Part shown: piece by piece, positions 1-7,255 of the stretch | Layout: each line of letters opens with the position of its first letter | Position numbering within the stretch: position 1 is the stretch's first letter | From: Tractidigestivibacter scatoligenes | Lineage (GTDB): Bacteria; Actinomycetota; Coriobacteriia; Coriobacteriales; Atopobiaceae | Reading direction: 5' to 3' | Assembly: GCF_001494635.1 (NCBI RefSeq) | Contig: NZ_LOJF01000009.1 | Location: forward strand, 1-64,000 | DNA length: 64,000 bases | Translations under genes and position numbers: made by a program | The notes under the pieces: generated by a model | What the model saw: only the letters and a program-made list of their open reading frames with translations | Database searches by the model: none | What the model was told of the DNA's origin: nothing

Positions 1-2
1 CT

Positions 3-515
3 TGGGAACAGCGTAAGTTCTCAGATTTCGTTTTCCCTTCGGGTGTTCGGAACAGCGATAACCTCCCCTTTGAGAGCTATTCCGTTTCTAACGATAAGGG
101 GTTCGTCCCCCAGGACGAGCAGTTTGAGAATGGCGGCACACCAAGCCAGGCTGACAAGCGAGCTTACTGGATCGTCGAGCCAGGGTCGTTTGCCTACAAC
201 CCGGCCAGAATCAACGTCGGCTCTATAGGATACCTATCTACCAGCAAAAACGTCATTGTCAGCTCACTGTATGAGGTCTTCCGAAGTGATGATTCTTGCA
301 ACGACAGGTTCCTCTGGCATTGGTTCAAATCGCCGTTATTCTCAAGGCAGATAGAAGCCCTGCAAGAGGGCGGCGTTAGACTCTACTTCTTCTTCGACAA
401 GCTGCTTCTCAGTGAGATAAGAATGCCGAGCATCAAAGAACAAGTCGAGATCGGTGTCTTGTTCGATCGCCTCGACTCCCTCATCACCCTTCATCAGCGA
501 GAGCCGCCCTATTGA
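3..515 (+). CDS. hsdS: Type I restriction-modification specificity subunit HsdS, C-terminal part (cut by window start)
   Basis: The open frame enters from the left edge and ends at a TGA at 513-515, giving about 170 residues. It begins with WEQRKFSDFVFPSG, the typical opening of a target-recognition domain in HsdS proteins. Further on are SFAYNPARINVGSIGYL and VSSLYEVF, both typical of HsdS recognition domains. The end, LDSLITLHQREPPY, resembles the conserved C-terminal helix that packs against HsdM. HsdS chooses the DNA sequence methylated and cut by the HsdM/HsdR complex. Only one recognition half is visible, so it may be the second half of a full HsdS or a half-size silent cassette. It converges on a tyrosine recombinase 13 bp away, which suggests a phase-variable locus. 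GC content looks lower than in the housekeeping genes to the right. Confidence 0.85.
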   Translation, partial: WEQRKFSDFVFPSGVRNSDNLPFESYSVSNDKGFVPQDEQFENGGTPSQADKRAYWIVEPGSFAYNPARINVGSIGYLSTSKNVIVSSLYEVFRSDDSCNDRFLWHWFKSPLFSRQIEALQEGGVRLYFFFDKLLLSEIRMPSIKEQVEIGVLFDRLDSLITLHQREPPY

Positions 516-528
516 CTTACGCTGACAA

Positions 529-1461
529 TCAGACGAGGCTGGTGAGGGAGCGCATCACCAGGTCTACGTCCTTGTTCTCCAGCTCCTGGATGATATGGAG
601 ATAGGTCTTCTCAGTTGTGTTCATGCTGGCGTGGCCTAGCCTCTTCGCGACGCTCGCTATTGACACCCCTGCGAAGAGGAGCAGGGAGGCGTGCGTGTGT
701 CGCAGCCCATGAATCGTGATCACCGGTACCCCCGATTTCTTGCATAGCCTCGCGAGGGTGTTGTTCGCTGTCGAGTTGTAGACCTTCGCGTCCTCTCTGA
801 CAAAAATGGGACATTCGTCCGGGAGGTTCTTTACCAGGACGGAGAACTGAACTATCAGCTGCCAGTCAATCTGGACCTTCCTCACGGAGGACCGGTTCTT
901 TGTCGGCACGAAGCCCCCGCCGTTCTTGTAGTCCCAAGTCTTGTTCACTGAAAGCGTCTGCCTAGTGAAGTCGAAGTCGGAGGGGGTAATTGCAAGCGCC
1001 TCAGAAAACCGCAACCCGGTTTTTGCGACAAGAAGGATAAACCACTCCCAGCTGATCTCTGAACCCAAATCGAGCCCGGCTAGCAACCGATGGAGCTCGA
1101 ACTGGTTGAGGTAGCGATTCTTTTTCGGGCGCGGTGGCTTTCCCTTGACGATTGCCTTCCTGGTTGGGTCTCTGGGTATGAGCCCATCATCGACTGCATC
1201 GAGCACCGCGCCCTTGAGTAGATGGTGGAAGTCCATCGTGGTCTGCCGCTCGTGCTCCTTCGCGTACCCATTTAGGATCCTCTGGTAGGAGATTCGATCA
1301 AGCTCCGATAGCTTCACGTCTGGTGCAAGCCTCTCTATCCAGGTATGGGCGAGATGGTACTTGTTGAGTGTCACTTGTCTTACTGCGTTCTCCTTGTATA
1401 CGGATATCCATTCCTTGTAGTAGTTGCAGAACAGGTCGTTGCCGGAAAGGTCGTTAAGCAT
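529..1461 (-). CDS. Tyrosine recombinase (site-specific integrase), hsdS-associated
   Basis: This 310-residue protein has the full catalytic set of tyrosine recombinases: R151 in TGLRFSEAL, K188 in TKNRSS, H251 and R254 in HGLRHTHASLLL, H277 in RLGHAS and nucleophile Y287 in TEKTYLHI. An N-terminal SAM-like arm-binding region covers about residues 10-95. The start is supported by GAGGTG four bases before the ATG. It faces hsdS tail to tail. In phase-variable type I systems a recombinase of this class next to hsdS inverts recognition-domain cassettes, and that is its likely role here. No second hsdS copy lies between it and 11 kb, so any partner must be left of the window. A phage or island integrase is the alternative, but no phage genes or attachment repeats were seen beside it. 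Confidence 0.88.
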   Translation of the reverse strand: MLNDLSGNDLFCNYYKEWISVYKENAVRQVTLNKYHLAHTWIERLAPDVKLSELDRISYQRILNGYAKEHERQTTMDFHHLLKGAVLDAVDDGLIPRDPTRKAIVKGKPPRPKKNRYLNQFELHRLLAGLDLGSEISWEWFILLVAKTGLRFSEALAITPSDFDFTRQTLSVNKTWDYKNGGGFVPTKNRSSVRKVQIDWQLIVQFSVLVKNLPDECPIFVREDAKVYNSTANNTLARLCKKSGVPVITIHGLRHTHASLLLFAGVSIASVAKRLGHASMNTTEKTYLHIIQELENKDVDLVMRSLTSLV

Positions 1462-1703
1462 CGTTCACCTCGATAACGCTTGCAGGGCGACTCTCTTCTT
1501 ATGGATAAAACCAGCTGGATCGGGAAGGTGCAACAATGCATTTATGGCATTCATGACCTGGCCGGACAAGGACGCGCGCGGAGGCCGAGCGGGGTTCCTG
1601 CACAAGGGGACGCTGAGTGTGCTTGAGGTCTAGCGGCATGCTCTAGCGGCGAAATATACTCTTCTAAACGGTACGTGCAAGCTGAACCAAAGAGGAGGAC
1701 GGC

Positions 1704-2264
1704 ATGAAGAAGGACCTTGGAAGCGCAGGCGAGCTCTTTCCGCAGTCGGTGTTCATCGTTGCGAGCTACGGCGAGGACGGCACCCCCAACGCTATGAACG
1801 CGGCATGGGCGGGGGAGTGCGGCAACAACGAGATTTGCCTCAACATCGGGAACCACAAGTCGACGGCAAACATTGTGGCAAGGCGCGCCTTCACGGTGGC
1901 GCCGGCCGACGTTGCCCACGTGGTGGAGGCCGATTACTTTGGCATCGCTACCGGCAACAAGGTGGACAAGGCAGCCGCGTCTGGCATGACCTTCGTCAAG
2001 TCTGAGCATGTGGACGCGCCTGTGATCGAGGAGTTCCCCCTGACCATGGAGTGCGAGGTCACAGACGTCCAGGGAGACGAGCATGGCGCGCGCATCGTTG
2101 GACGCGTCGTGAACACTCGTGTGGATGAGTCGATCCTCGACGACGAGGGACGCGTCGACTTTGCCAAGATGCGCCCGATTATTTATGACAGCACGAGGCG
2201 TGTCTACCGCGTTGTTGGCGAGGAGGTCGGCGGCGCCTGGAACGCTGGTAAGAAGTTGTTGTAG
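1704..2264 (+). CDS. Flavin reductase-like / flavoredoxin-family FMN-binding protein
   Basis: The 186-residue product starts MKKDLGSAGELFPQSVFIVASYGEDG and continues with TPNAMNAAWAGECG and ICLNIGNHKSTANIV. This is the usual layout of the flavin reductase-like split-barrel fold, which binds FMN; family members include flavoredoxins and NAD(P)H:flavin oxidoreductases. The tail RRVYRVVGEEVGGAWNAGKKLL also fits. A good ribosome site (AGAGGAGG) sits just before the ATG, and a possible -10 TATACT lies at 1655-1660, though no convincing -35 was found. It appears monocistronic. The natural electron partner cannot be told from sequence. The preceding bases 1462-1703 hold only this leader and the start region of the recombinase. 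Confidence 0.82.
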   Translation: MKKDLGSAGELFPQSVFIVASYGEDGTPNAMNAAWAGECGNNEICLNIGNHKSTANIVARRAFTVAPADVAHVVEADYFGIATGNKVDKAAASGMTFVKSEHVDAPVIEEFPLTMECEVTDVQGDEHGARIVGRVVNTRVDESILDDEGRVDFAKMRPIIYDSTRRVYRVVGEEVGGAWNAGKKLL

Positions 2265-2341
2265 GCAACGGGCCGCGAGGTAAAAATGAGACGGAGGCGC
2301 CGGCGCGTCTCCGCCATATAAAACCCTTTCGGGCTTTGGCC

Positions 2342-2371
2342 ATTAACATTGGTATCGATGACGACCCTCAT
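2342..2371 (-). pseudogene. Truncated PIN-domain toxin (first nine codons only)
   Basis: On the reverse strand an ATG that overlaps the stop of the upstream remnant opens MRVVIDTNV, the characteristic first strand of PIN-domain ribonuclease toxins, which carries the first catalytic aspartate. Homology stops after nine codons and the frame runs into unrelated sequence. In an intact operon the toxin would start exactly here, overlapping the antitoxin stop as ATGA. The call rests on a short motif plus its position, so it is an inference. Confidence 0.5.
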
Positions 2372-2512
2372 GAGCGTTTCCTCGCGCGCACTGCTGCGAT
2401 GGCATCGTTGTCGTCCGACTTTCGATAGCCAACGGACTTAGCCCAAGCCTGGGCCTCGTCAAGGTGAGATTTTGAAGTCCTCCTCCCTCGGCATTTCGAT
2501 TTTCTTTAGCAT
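2368..2512 (-). pseudogene. Frameshifted antitoxin remnant paired with truncated PIN toxin
   Basis: A reverse-strand frame begins MLKKIEMPREEDFKIS and hits a stop. Shifting by one base in the run CACCTT (near 2459-2464) restores a continuous frame, DEAQAWAKSVGYRKSDDND then AIAAVRARKRS, ending in TGA at 2368-2370. The rebuilt protein is about 47 residues, a plausible size for a small antitoxin, and its stop overlaps the start of the PIN fragment. I read this as a dead toxin-antitoxin module. The bases upstream of it (2513-2766) hold no gene I can recognise, only unsupported open frames. Confidence 0.5.
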
Positions 2513-2766
2513 GTAGAGATGCCTCGATCGAGGCTGGGCTCCACGGCCTTGATCGACGTGCCCGAGATACCTTGCTGCCTTGAACCACTTGCCAGCGTCG
2601 CAGCACCGTGGCCAATCTACGGGCGTAGCCTCTCGACTCATCTCTGCTCATACGAAAGTGGCCGGCCATTTCGATGGCAATGTGTGCGTTTGCCTCGCAG
2701 GGTAGGCCTTGGTTGCGAAAGTCGCAGTCTCGGGGGCTGGCGGTGGCCGTTCGCCATCCAGGGCCC

Positions 2767-3858
2767 TTACAGGCAGAACCCAAGAAGCAGGTTCAGCTTT
2801 GCCCACGGATAGATGCAGTTGAAATCTTTCTCATTTTCTCCGTCCGGCTTGCAGAAGGAGATTGCGCCACCGCCATCCGTGGGATATACGGATCGCGTCC
2901 AGAACCCGTCGCTAGTTCCGACCAGGGAATTCAGGAAATTGTTGTCTCGGCTCATAACGCGATACGCAACCTCGTGCCTAGCTATTCCAGTGTCTTCATC
3001 AACGAAGATTTTGGAAGAGTCATCTCGGCCTTCCAGGGATTCGTCGCTGGGATTGAAGAAGAGGGTGTATTGGTTTCCCTCCGCCTTCATCAGCGCATCG
3101 TATGCCTCGTCTTTGCTCGAGAGGAACGAGGGGTAGGTGCCAACAATCTCGACAGCCGATGGGAGCCAGACGGCGTCGGCCGTCGCCGTGCACACAGAGG
3201 GGTCCGTCGAGCCGAACTTGCTGACAGTGGCCTTGTTAACTGTAACGACCTTGGATGCAAGATCCTGAGGAAACTTCTCGCTAAGCACGGTGTTGGCAAG
3301 GTAGTCCCTCACATCGGACTTCACCCACGGCCTCCCTGTTGAAGTGTCGAAGTCGCTCTCAAACTTCGTGGCACTGGTGATAAAGGTGATGCCTGCCTTG
3401 CCGGTGCCGTCTGCCTTGTCGTCATGTCTGAAGCCGGCAACCCAAGCGGTGACCGTGCTGCCGTCGGCAAACGTGAGTGTCTTTGTCCCTCCGCCAGAAA
3501 GGTTATAGGGCTCTGTAACGTTGTATCCCTTGGCAATCTTGAAGCCTCGTTCGTCGCTCTCTGCAGCAGAGATTGCCGCTGCTATCTGAGCTATCTCATC
3601 CCAGGAGTAGTCCTCGAGGTTAGCCTTCTGCTCCACGCCGGGCACCTGAGGGGTCTCCTCTTCCTGCTGCTCGTCGACCGTGTCCGTCTGTTCCTCCGTG
3701 GAATCTTCCTGGGCGGAGGCATCGCTATTGCTTGGGGAAGCGACGGTTTCGCTGCTAGACGAGCACCCCGTTAGCGTAAAGGCGAGATACGGTGCCGCTA
3801 TGGCTGCGACGCCCTTGGTAAGGCCGAGAAACGCGCGGCGATCGATTGTCATGCTCAT
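2767..3858 (-). CDS. Tat-exported lipoprotein, probably with a DUF6273-like domain
   Basis: I place the start at 3858, where GAGGGGG precedes an ATG opening MSMTIDRRAFLGLTKG. This start puts a twin-arginine signal at the N-terminus (RRAFLGL), followed by a hydrophobic stretch and the lipobox LTGC, with Cys32 as the lipidated residue. A Ser/Thr/Glu-rich linker covers about residues 33-85. The rest, about 275 residues, carries GRPWVKSDVRDYLAN and a DGFWTRSVY segment. Those features resemble DUF6273 domains, which are common in coriobacterial lipoproteins and of unknown function. The mature protein would sit on the outer face of the membrane. It stands alone and is divergent from the yihY-like gene. 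An upstream in-frame extension to 3987 was rejected because it would bury the signal peptide. Confidence 0.75.
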   Translation of the reverse strand: MSMTIDRRAFLGLTKGVAAIAAPYLAFTLTGCSSSSETVASPSNSDASAQEDSTEEQTDTVDEQQEEETPQVPGVEQKANLEDYSWDEIAQIAAAISAAESDERGFKIAKGYNVTEPYNLSGGGTKTLTFADGSTVTAWVAGFRHDDKADGTGKAGITFITSATKFESDFDTSTGRPWVKSDVRDYLANTVLSEKFPQDLASKVVTVNKATVSKFGSTDPSVCTATADAVWLPSAVEIVGTYPSFLSSKDEAYDALMKAEGNQYTLFFNPSDESLEGRDDSSKIFVDEDTGIARHEVAYRVMSRDNNFLNSLVGTSDGFWTRSVYPTDGGGAISFCKPDGENEKDFNCIYPWAKLNLLLGFCL

Positions 3859-4077
3859 GAGAACCCCCTCAGTCTGGATGGTGGCGTATGCACCGTGCAA
3901 CGCCAGCCCTTGTGCCTTGCTGGCCACATTCTCTGAGGAGTAGAGCGGATTCTGTTGCGCAACAATTGCGCTTTGTGGTTTAGGCATTGCCTAGTCCAGC
4001 CGGCTTATAAGGGCACCTTCAAACTCCTGGGTTCTCGTTTGGCGTGATGCTCCGAGGGAATATGTAGGGGAGAGCCA

Positions 4078-5061
4078 ATGAACTTGGCTTCCTCTGGAAG
4101 ACGGGAAGAGCTGGGGCAACTCCTCATGGGCAACGACAATAGCAAGGACAAGACCAAAGCATCGGGCCCCTCTCCTGTGGCAACATGGGTATCCGGCATC
4201 GTGCAGGAGTGGAATCGCCGTCAGTTTGGCATGCATGCGTCCAGCGTGACCTACTTCTACTTCTTGGCAATCATCCCAATATTCATCTTCATCTCGGTGC
4301 TTCTCCCTTTCACGGACATCGGGCAGAGCGAGTTAATCCGGGCTATCGACGCGGTCGTGCCAGATATCGTGAACGGCTTTCTTGATATGGTTGTGACCGA
4401 AGCCTTCCAGCATGCCTCGGCCCTCATCCCCCTCTCGGTGGTGAGCCTGCTATGGACCTCGATACAGGGGAACATGGCTCTTCTGCGGGGCATGAACAGC
4501 GCCTACAACGTGGAAGAGACCCGTCCCTACTGGATGAGACTCCTCATCTCCTTTGTCTGGACAACCATCCTGATGCTGGTCTTTCTCACCCTCATGCTTC
4601 TCGTGTTCAGCGGGAAGATCAGGGAGTTTGCCGAGACCTACCTGCCTGGCTACCATTTTCCTTTCCGGCTGCTGGACTTCTCGGCCCTGCGCATTGTCCT
4701 CTCCATGGTCATCGCCTGGCTTTTCATTGCCGCCACATACTGGTTCATGCCAAACGGAAAGCGGCGCTTCCAGGACCAGCTGCTGGGCGCCGCGCTTGTG
4801 GCCGTTGCCTGGTTCGTGCTCTCCGAGGTCTTCTCTGTCTACGTGAACCACGTGAACAAGTTCACTGCCTTCTACGGGACACTCGGTGCCTTTGCGATTT
4901 CGCTTTTCTGGATGTATTGCTTCTTCTACATACTGCTTGCCGGCGGCTTTGTGAACTGCTTCTTCGAGAAGGAAATCGGGCAGCTGATGGACCACATTGG
5001 CTCTCGTGCCTTCTGGATTGTGAGGAGGATTCGCCGCGGGGTCCGGAAGGAAGGCCGCTAG
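4078..5061 (+). CDS. YihY/virulence factor BrkB family inner membrane protein
   Basis: The 327-residue protein has about six membrane helices and the hallmarks of the YihY/BrkB (formerly RNase BN) family: FGMHASSVTYFYFLAIIPIFI near residues 50-70, a central ALLRGMNSAYNVEE segment, and FYGTLGAFAISLFWMYCFFYILLAGG near residues 262-290. The start at 4078 is favoured by AGGGGAG five bases upstream; an internal ATG at 4126 is a weaker alternative. The family is integral to the membrane and its transport or other role is not settled. Downstream lie tandem repeats and hairpins rather than a partner gene. Confidence 0.85.
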   Translation: MNLASSGRREELGQLLMGNDNSKDKTKASGPSPVATWVSGIVQEWNRRQFGMHASSVTYFYFLAIIPIFIFISVLLPFTDIGQSELIRAIDAVVPDIVNGFLDMVVTEAFQHASALIPLSVVSLLWTSIQGNMALLRGMNSAYNVEETRPYWMRLLISFVWTTILMLVFLTLMLLVFSGKIREFAETYLPGYHFPFRLLDFSALRIVLSMVIAWLFIAATYWFMPNGKRRFQDQLLGAALVAVAWFVLSEVFSVYVNHVNKFTAFYGTLGAFAISLFWMYCFFYILLAGGFVNCFFEKEIGQLMDHIGSRAFWIVRRIRRGVRKEGR

Positions 5062-5063
5062 GC

Positions 5064-5168
5064 CTTGGGGCGCGAACACCGGCGCCCGCTTGGGGCGCGA
5101 AAGCCGGCCCCTGCTCCGGGAGTGTACGCCGGCGCCCGCTTGGGGCGCGAAAGCCGGCCCCTGCTCCG
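5064..5168. repeat. 50-bp tandem repeat, about 2.2 copies, each with a GAAA-capped hairpin
   Basis: The 40 bases 5079-5118 recur identically at 5129-5168, a period of 50. A partial earlier unit (CTTGGGGCGCGAA) lies at 5064-5076. Each unit contains GGGGC-GC-GAAA-GC-CG-GCCCC, which can fold into a short hairpin with a GAAA tetraloop. It directly follows the yihY-like stop codon and could act as a transcript end, although no U-tract follows. Confidence 0.75.
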
Positions 5169-5247
5169 TTCTTTAGCGGTATTTGAGAATTGCGCTTCTC
5201 GCCAACTGGGCAAATGCAACTCCCGATTCTCAGAAACCGCTAGAGAA
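5169..5247. repeat. Imperfect inverted repeat, 22-bp arms
   Basis: The arms 5169-5190 and 5226-5247 are complementary at 19 of 22 positions and flank a 35-base centre. The element is more AT-rich than its surroundings and codes for nothing visible. It could be a small non-autonomous mobile element or a large stem-loop. Confidence 0.6.
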
Positions 5248-5330
5248 CGCAATGCTCCAACTGGTGAGCGCGCTTACGAGACGCTAACCAGGCCATGTCG
5301 CTACCTGGTGGGTCCCTTTCTCTTCAATGC

Positions 5331-5396
5331 GTACAATTTGGAACTGCTGGAGAAAACTCACCAGGTAATTTCAGGCAACTGAATTCCAAATTGTAC
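5331..5396. repeat. Inverted repeat with perfect 13-bp arms
   Basis: GTACAATTTGGAA (5331-5343) and TTCCAAATTGTAC (5384-5396) are perfect reverse complements 40 bases apart. A second pair, ACCTGGTG (5303-5310) and CACCAGGT (5359-5366), interleaves with it. It lies in the non-coding stretch 5062-5500 ahead of a broken gene. It may be an operator pair or a small mobile element. Confidence 0.6.
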
Positions 5397-5500
5397 ACAT
5401 TCTAGGTGGGGGGAGCTGGTTGTGCCGACGGTGGCGACCGGCGGGGGACAGATGTGACTACCGCCTGCACCTTGCCCGGCAGCGCGTGGGGGAGAAGAGC

Positions 5501-6000
5501 ATGAAGGTCGTTATCGCAGGCGTTTTTCCCTCTACAGCACGGGAGAAGATCATCGACACCTTTCCCAGTGACTGGGACGTCGCGTTCTTGCGGCCGGAGG
5601 ACATCGAAAGAGAGATCGGCACGGCGGATACACTGATCCTCGAGCATGTGCAAGTGAATGCCGCCCTGTTGGAGAAGGCCCCGGCTCTGAAGCTCGTGCA
5701 GATTGGCGCCGGGTACAACAACGTGAACCTTGATGACTGCACACGCCGTGGCGGAGCATATGCTGGCATTCGTCCTCTGCTGGTACAAGAACCTCATCTA
5801 CCTGGATGGTTTCAAGAAGGCGCATGGAGATGAGAGCAGGCTCGACTACATGGGCTCGGAGCTTGCCGGAAAGACGATTGGCCTTATCGGGCTGGGCCAC
5901 ATTGGGCAACGGGTTGCCGCGCTTTGCCGGGCCTTTGACATGCAGTTGCTGGGCTACAGCAGAAACGTGCGGGAAGTTCCCGGTGTCGAGCGCGCGAGGC
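5501..6000 (+). pseudogene. D-2-hydroxyacid dehydrogenase remnant (deleted, frameshifted, truncated)
   Basis: The frame starting MKVVIAGVFPSTAREKI resembles the N-terminal domain of NAD-dependent D-2-hydroxyacid dehydrogenases and runs through LVQIGAGYNNVNLDDCTRRG. Homology then jumps to the next frame (from about 5735) with HAVAEHMLAFVLCWYKNLIYL and the NAD-binding GKTIGLIGLGHIGQRVAA, ending near RNVREVPG. The junction lacks the residues expected between TRRG and AVAEH, and the C-terminal third with the catalytic Arg/Glu/His residues is missing. So an internal deletion with frameshift and a 3' truncation are both visible. It cannot encode an active enzyme. Confidence 0.8.
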
Positions 6001-6125
6001 CATGGAGTTTATGGCAAAGGAAGCCGCATAGATTGCGGGATAAACGCAATAACTGTGGAAGGGTATACTATGTGTGGAATTGCATTGCGTCAACCATACA
6101 TCTGCGCACATATGAGGTGATATCA

Positions 6126-6404
6126 ATGGCAAAGACGGCGGCAATTAGCATGCGCGTAGAGCCGGAGCTCAAGAGTGAGGCGGAGTCTGTTTTTGGCAGT
6201 CTTGGCCTTTCTCTTACTGAGGCAATTAATGTATTTCTGCACATGTCTGTAATCGAGGGAGGCTTGCCATTCGAGGTGAAGCAGCCGCGGTACAACGTGG
6301 AAACTGAGCGCGCAATTGATGAGGCCAGGAATATCATGGCAGGGAGAATTAACGCCCCTGCCTACGAATCTGCTTCGGAGCTCTTCTCCGCAATTGACGA
6401 GTAG
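6126..6404 (+). CDS. RelB/DinJ-family antitoxin
   Basis: The 92-residue product begins MAKTAAISMRVEPELKSEAE and continues FGSLGLSLTEAINVFLHMSV, the ribbon-helix-helix DNA-binding pattern of RelB/DinJ antitoxins. The C-terminal part (about residues 55-92) would wrap the toxin. GAGGTG lies eight bases before the ATG. It is followed nine bases later by a YafQ-like toxin. Such antitoxins repress their own operon. Upstream, ATTGCG (6032-6037) and CGCAAT (6045-6050) form a small inverted repeat and TATACT (6064-6069) is a possible -10; both are tentative operator/promoter elements. Confidence 0.9.
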   Translation: MAKTAAISMRVEPELKSEAESVFGSLGLSLTEAINVFLHMSVIEGGLPFEVKQPRYNVETERAIDEARNIMAGRINAPAYESASELFSAIDE

Positions 6405-6413
6405 GCTTGCCTC

Positions 6414-6695
6414 ATGAAGTTGAAACTCGTTCCCACTTCTCAGTTCAAGAAGGACTACAAGCTGGCTAAGAAGCGGGGTTATGACATTTCACTTCTTGAA
6501 GAGGTCCTTGAATCATTGCGGAAGGGAGAGAAGCTCGAAGAACGCTTGAGAGACCATACGCTAGTAGGTCGGTATTTGGGTTTCCGTGAATGCCACATTC
6601 TTCCTGACTGGCTACTCATTTATGCAATCGATGGTGACAGGCTCATTCTTACCGCTGTCAGGACGGGCACGCATTCTGACTTGTTTGACGAGTAA
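6414..6695 (+). CDS. YafQ-family mRNA interferase toxin
   Basis: This 93-residue RelE/ParE-superfamily protein has QFKKDYKLAKKRGYDISLLEEV near the start, then GFRECHILPDWLLIYAIDGD and a C-terminal RTGTHSDLF. The CHILPDW and THSDLF segments correspond to the catalytic His/Asp regions of the E. coli YafQ ribosome-dependent mRNA endonuclease. It appears intact and is paired with the DinJ-like antitoxin just upstream. The pair sits beside a decayed metabolic gene, as is usual for accessory DNA. Confidence 0.9.
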   Translation: MKLKLVPTSQFKKDYKLAKKRGYDISLLEEVLESLRKGEKLEERLRDHTLVGRYLGFRECHILPDWLLIYAIDGDRLILTAVRTGTHSDLFDE

Positions 6696-6739
6696 CTCTT
6701 GATGTAGCACCCCTCGGCTTTAGCTGCCCCACTCGCCCT

Positions 6740-7255
6740 TCAGAGCACAATCGCAAGCATGATGCACAACTGGGATATCCCATTGACCGCCTGCTCTCGC
6801 CAGTTGGCCTTTGCGTCGCGGCCGTTCAAGTGACGGGCAAACCAGCCCATGAGAACCATTCCTGCCAGCCCCGCAATAAGAAACAGCAGCGAGGGCATGG
6901 CTGTCACGTGTGCCAGGACTGCGGCGGGAGACCACTTGGCGCGGTCGACCACAAGCGCGCAGAGCGCCGGCGCAAAGCCCGCGGGCATCAGGTAGCGCAT
7001 CTGCCGGTTGAGAAAGCGCGCATCTCTTCTCGCCAGCGCCAAAACGAGCTTCCAGCTCACCTTGAGCACGCCGGCAAGCACGACGAGAACAACGCCCACA
7101 CGGAACAGCGCGCTGTCAAAGCGCGTTGCCAGGACGCCCGCGCCCACGCCGAAGAACGCCACGGGCAGGCAGTCCATGAGGGCCATCGAGAGCGTGAAGC
7201 CCTCCGGGACGGAATCGCCCTGTCTGTCTCCGCGGGAACTCATGCGACCAGCCAC
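6740..7255 (-). CDS. Hypothetical multi-pass membrane protein
   Basis: I do not recognise the family. The 171-residue protein is hydrophobic with about four predicted membrane helices (LPVAFFGVGAGVLATRF, VGVVLVVLAGVLKVSW, MPAGFAPALCALVV, LLFLIAGLAGMVLMGWF) and ends NGISQLCIMLAIVL. The likely start is GTG at 7253-7255, five bases after AAGGAG, overlapping the end of the upstream DUF1295 gene by 16 bases. This implies translational coupling, so it probably works with that membrane enzyme. Confidence 0.6.
   Translation of the reverse strand: MAGRMSSRGDRQGDSVPEGFTLSMALMDCLPVAFFGVGAGVLATRFDSALFRVGVVLVVLAGVLKVSWKLVLALARRDARFLNRQMRYLMPAGFAPALCALVVDRAKWSPAAVLAHVTAMPSLLFLIAGLAGMVLMGWFARHLNGRDAKANWREQAVNGISQLCIMLAIVL

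Noticed and set aside
2343-2783. 146-codon reverse-strand open frame before the Tat lipoprotein gene
   Set aside because: The frame is Arg/Ser-rich with no domain. The antitoxin-like signal in the region lies in the other two reverse frames, which fits the pseudogene explanation better.
5169-5400. Complete insertion sequence
   Set aside because: No transposase frame lies between the inverted repeats and no target-site duplication was evident.
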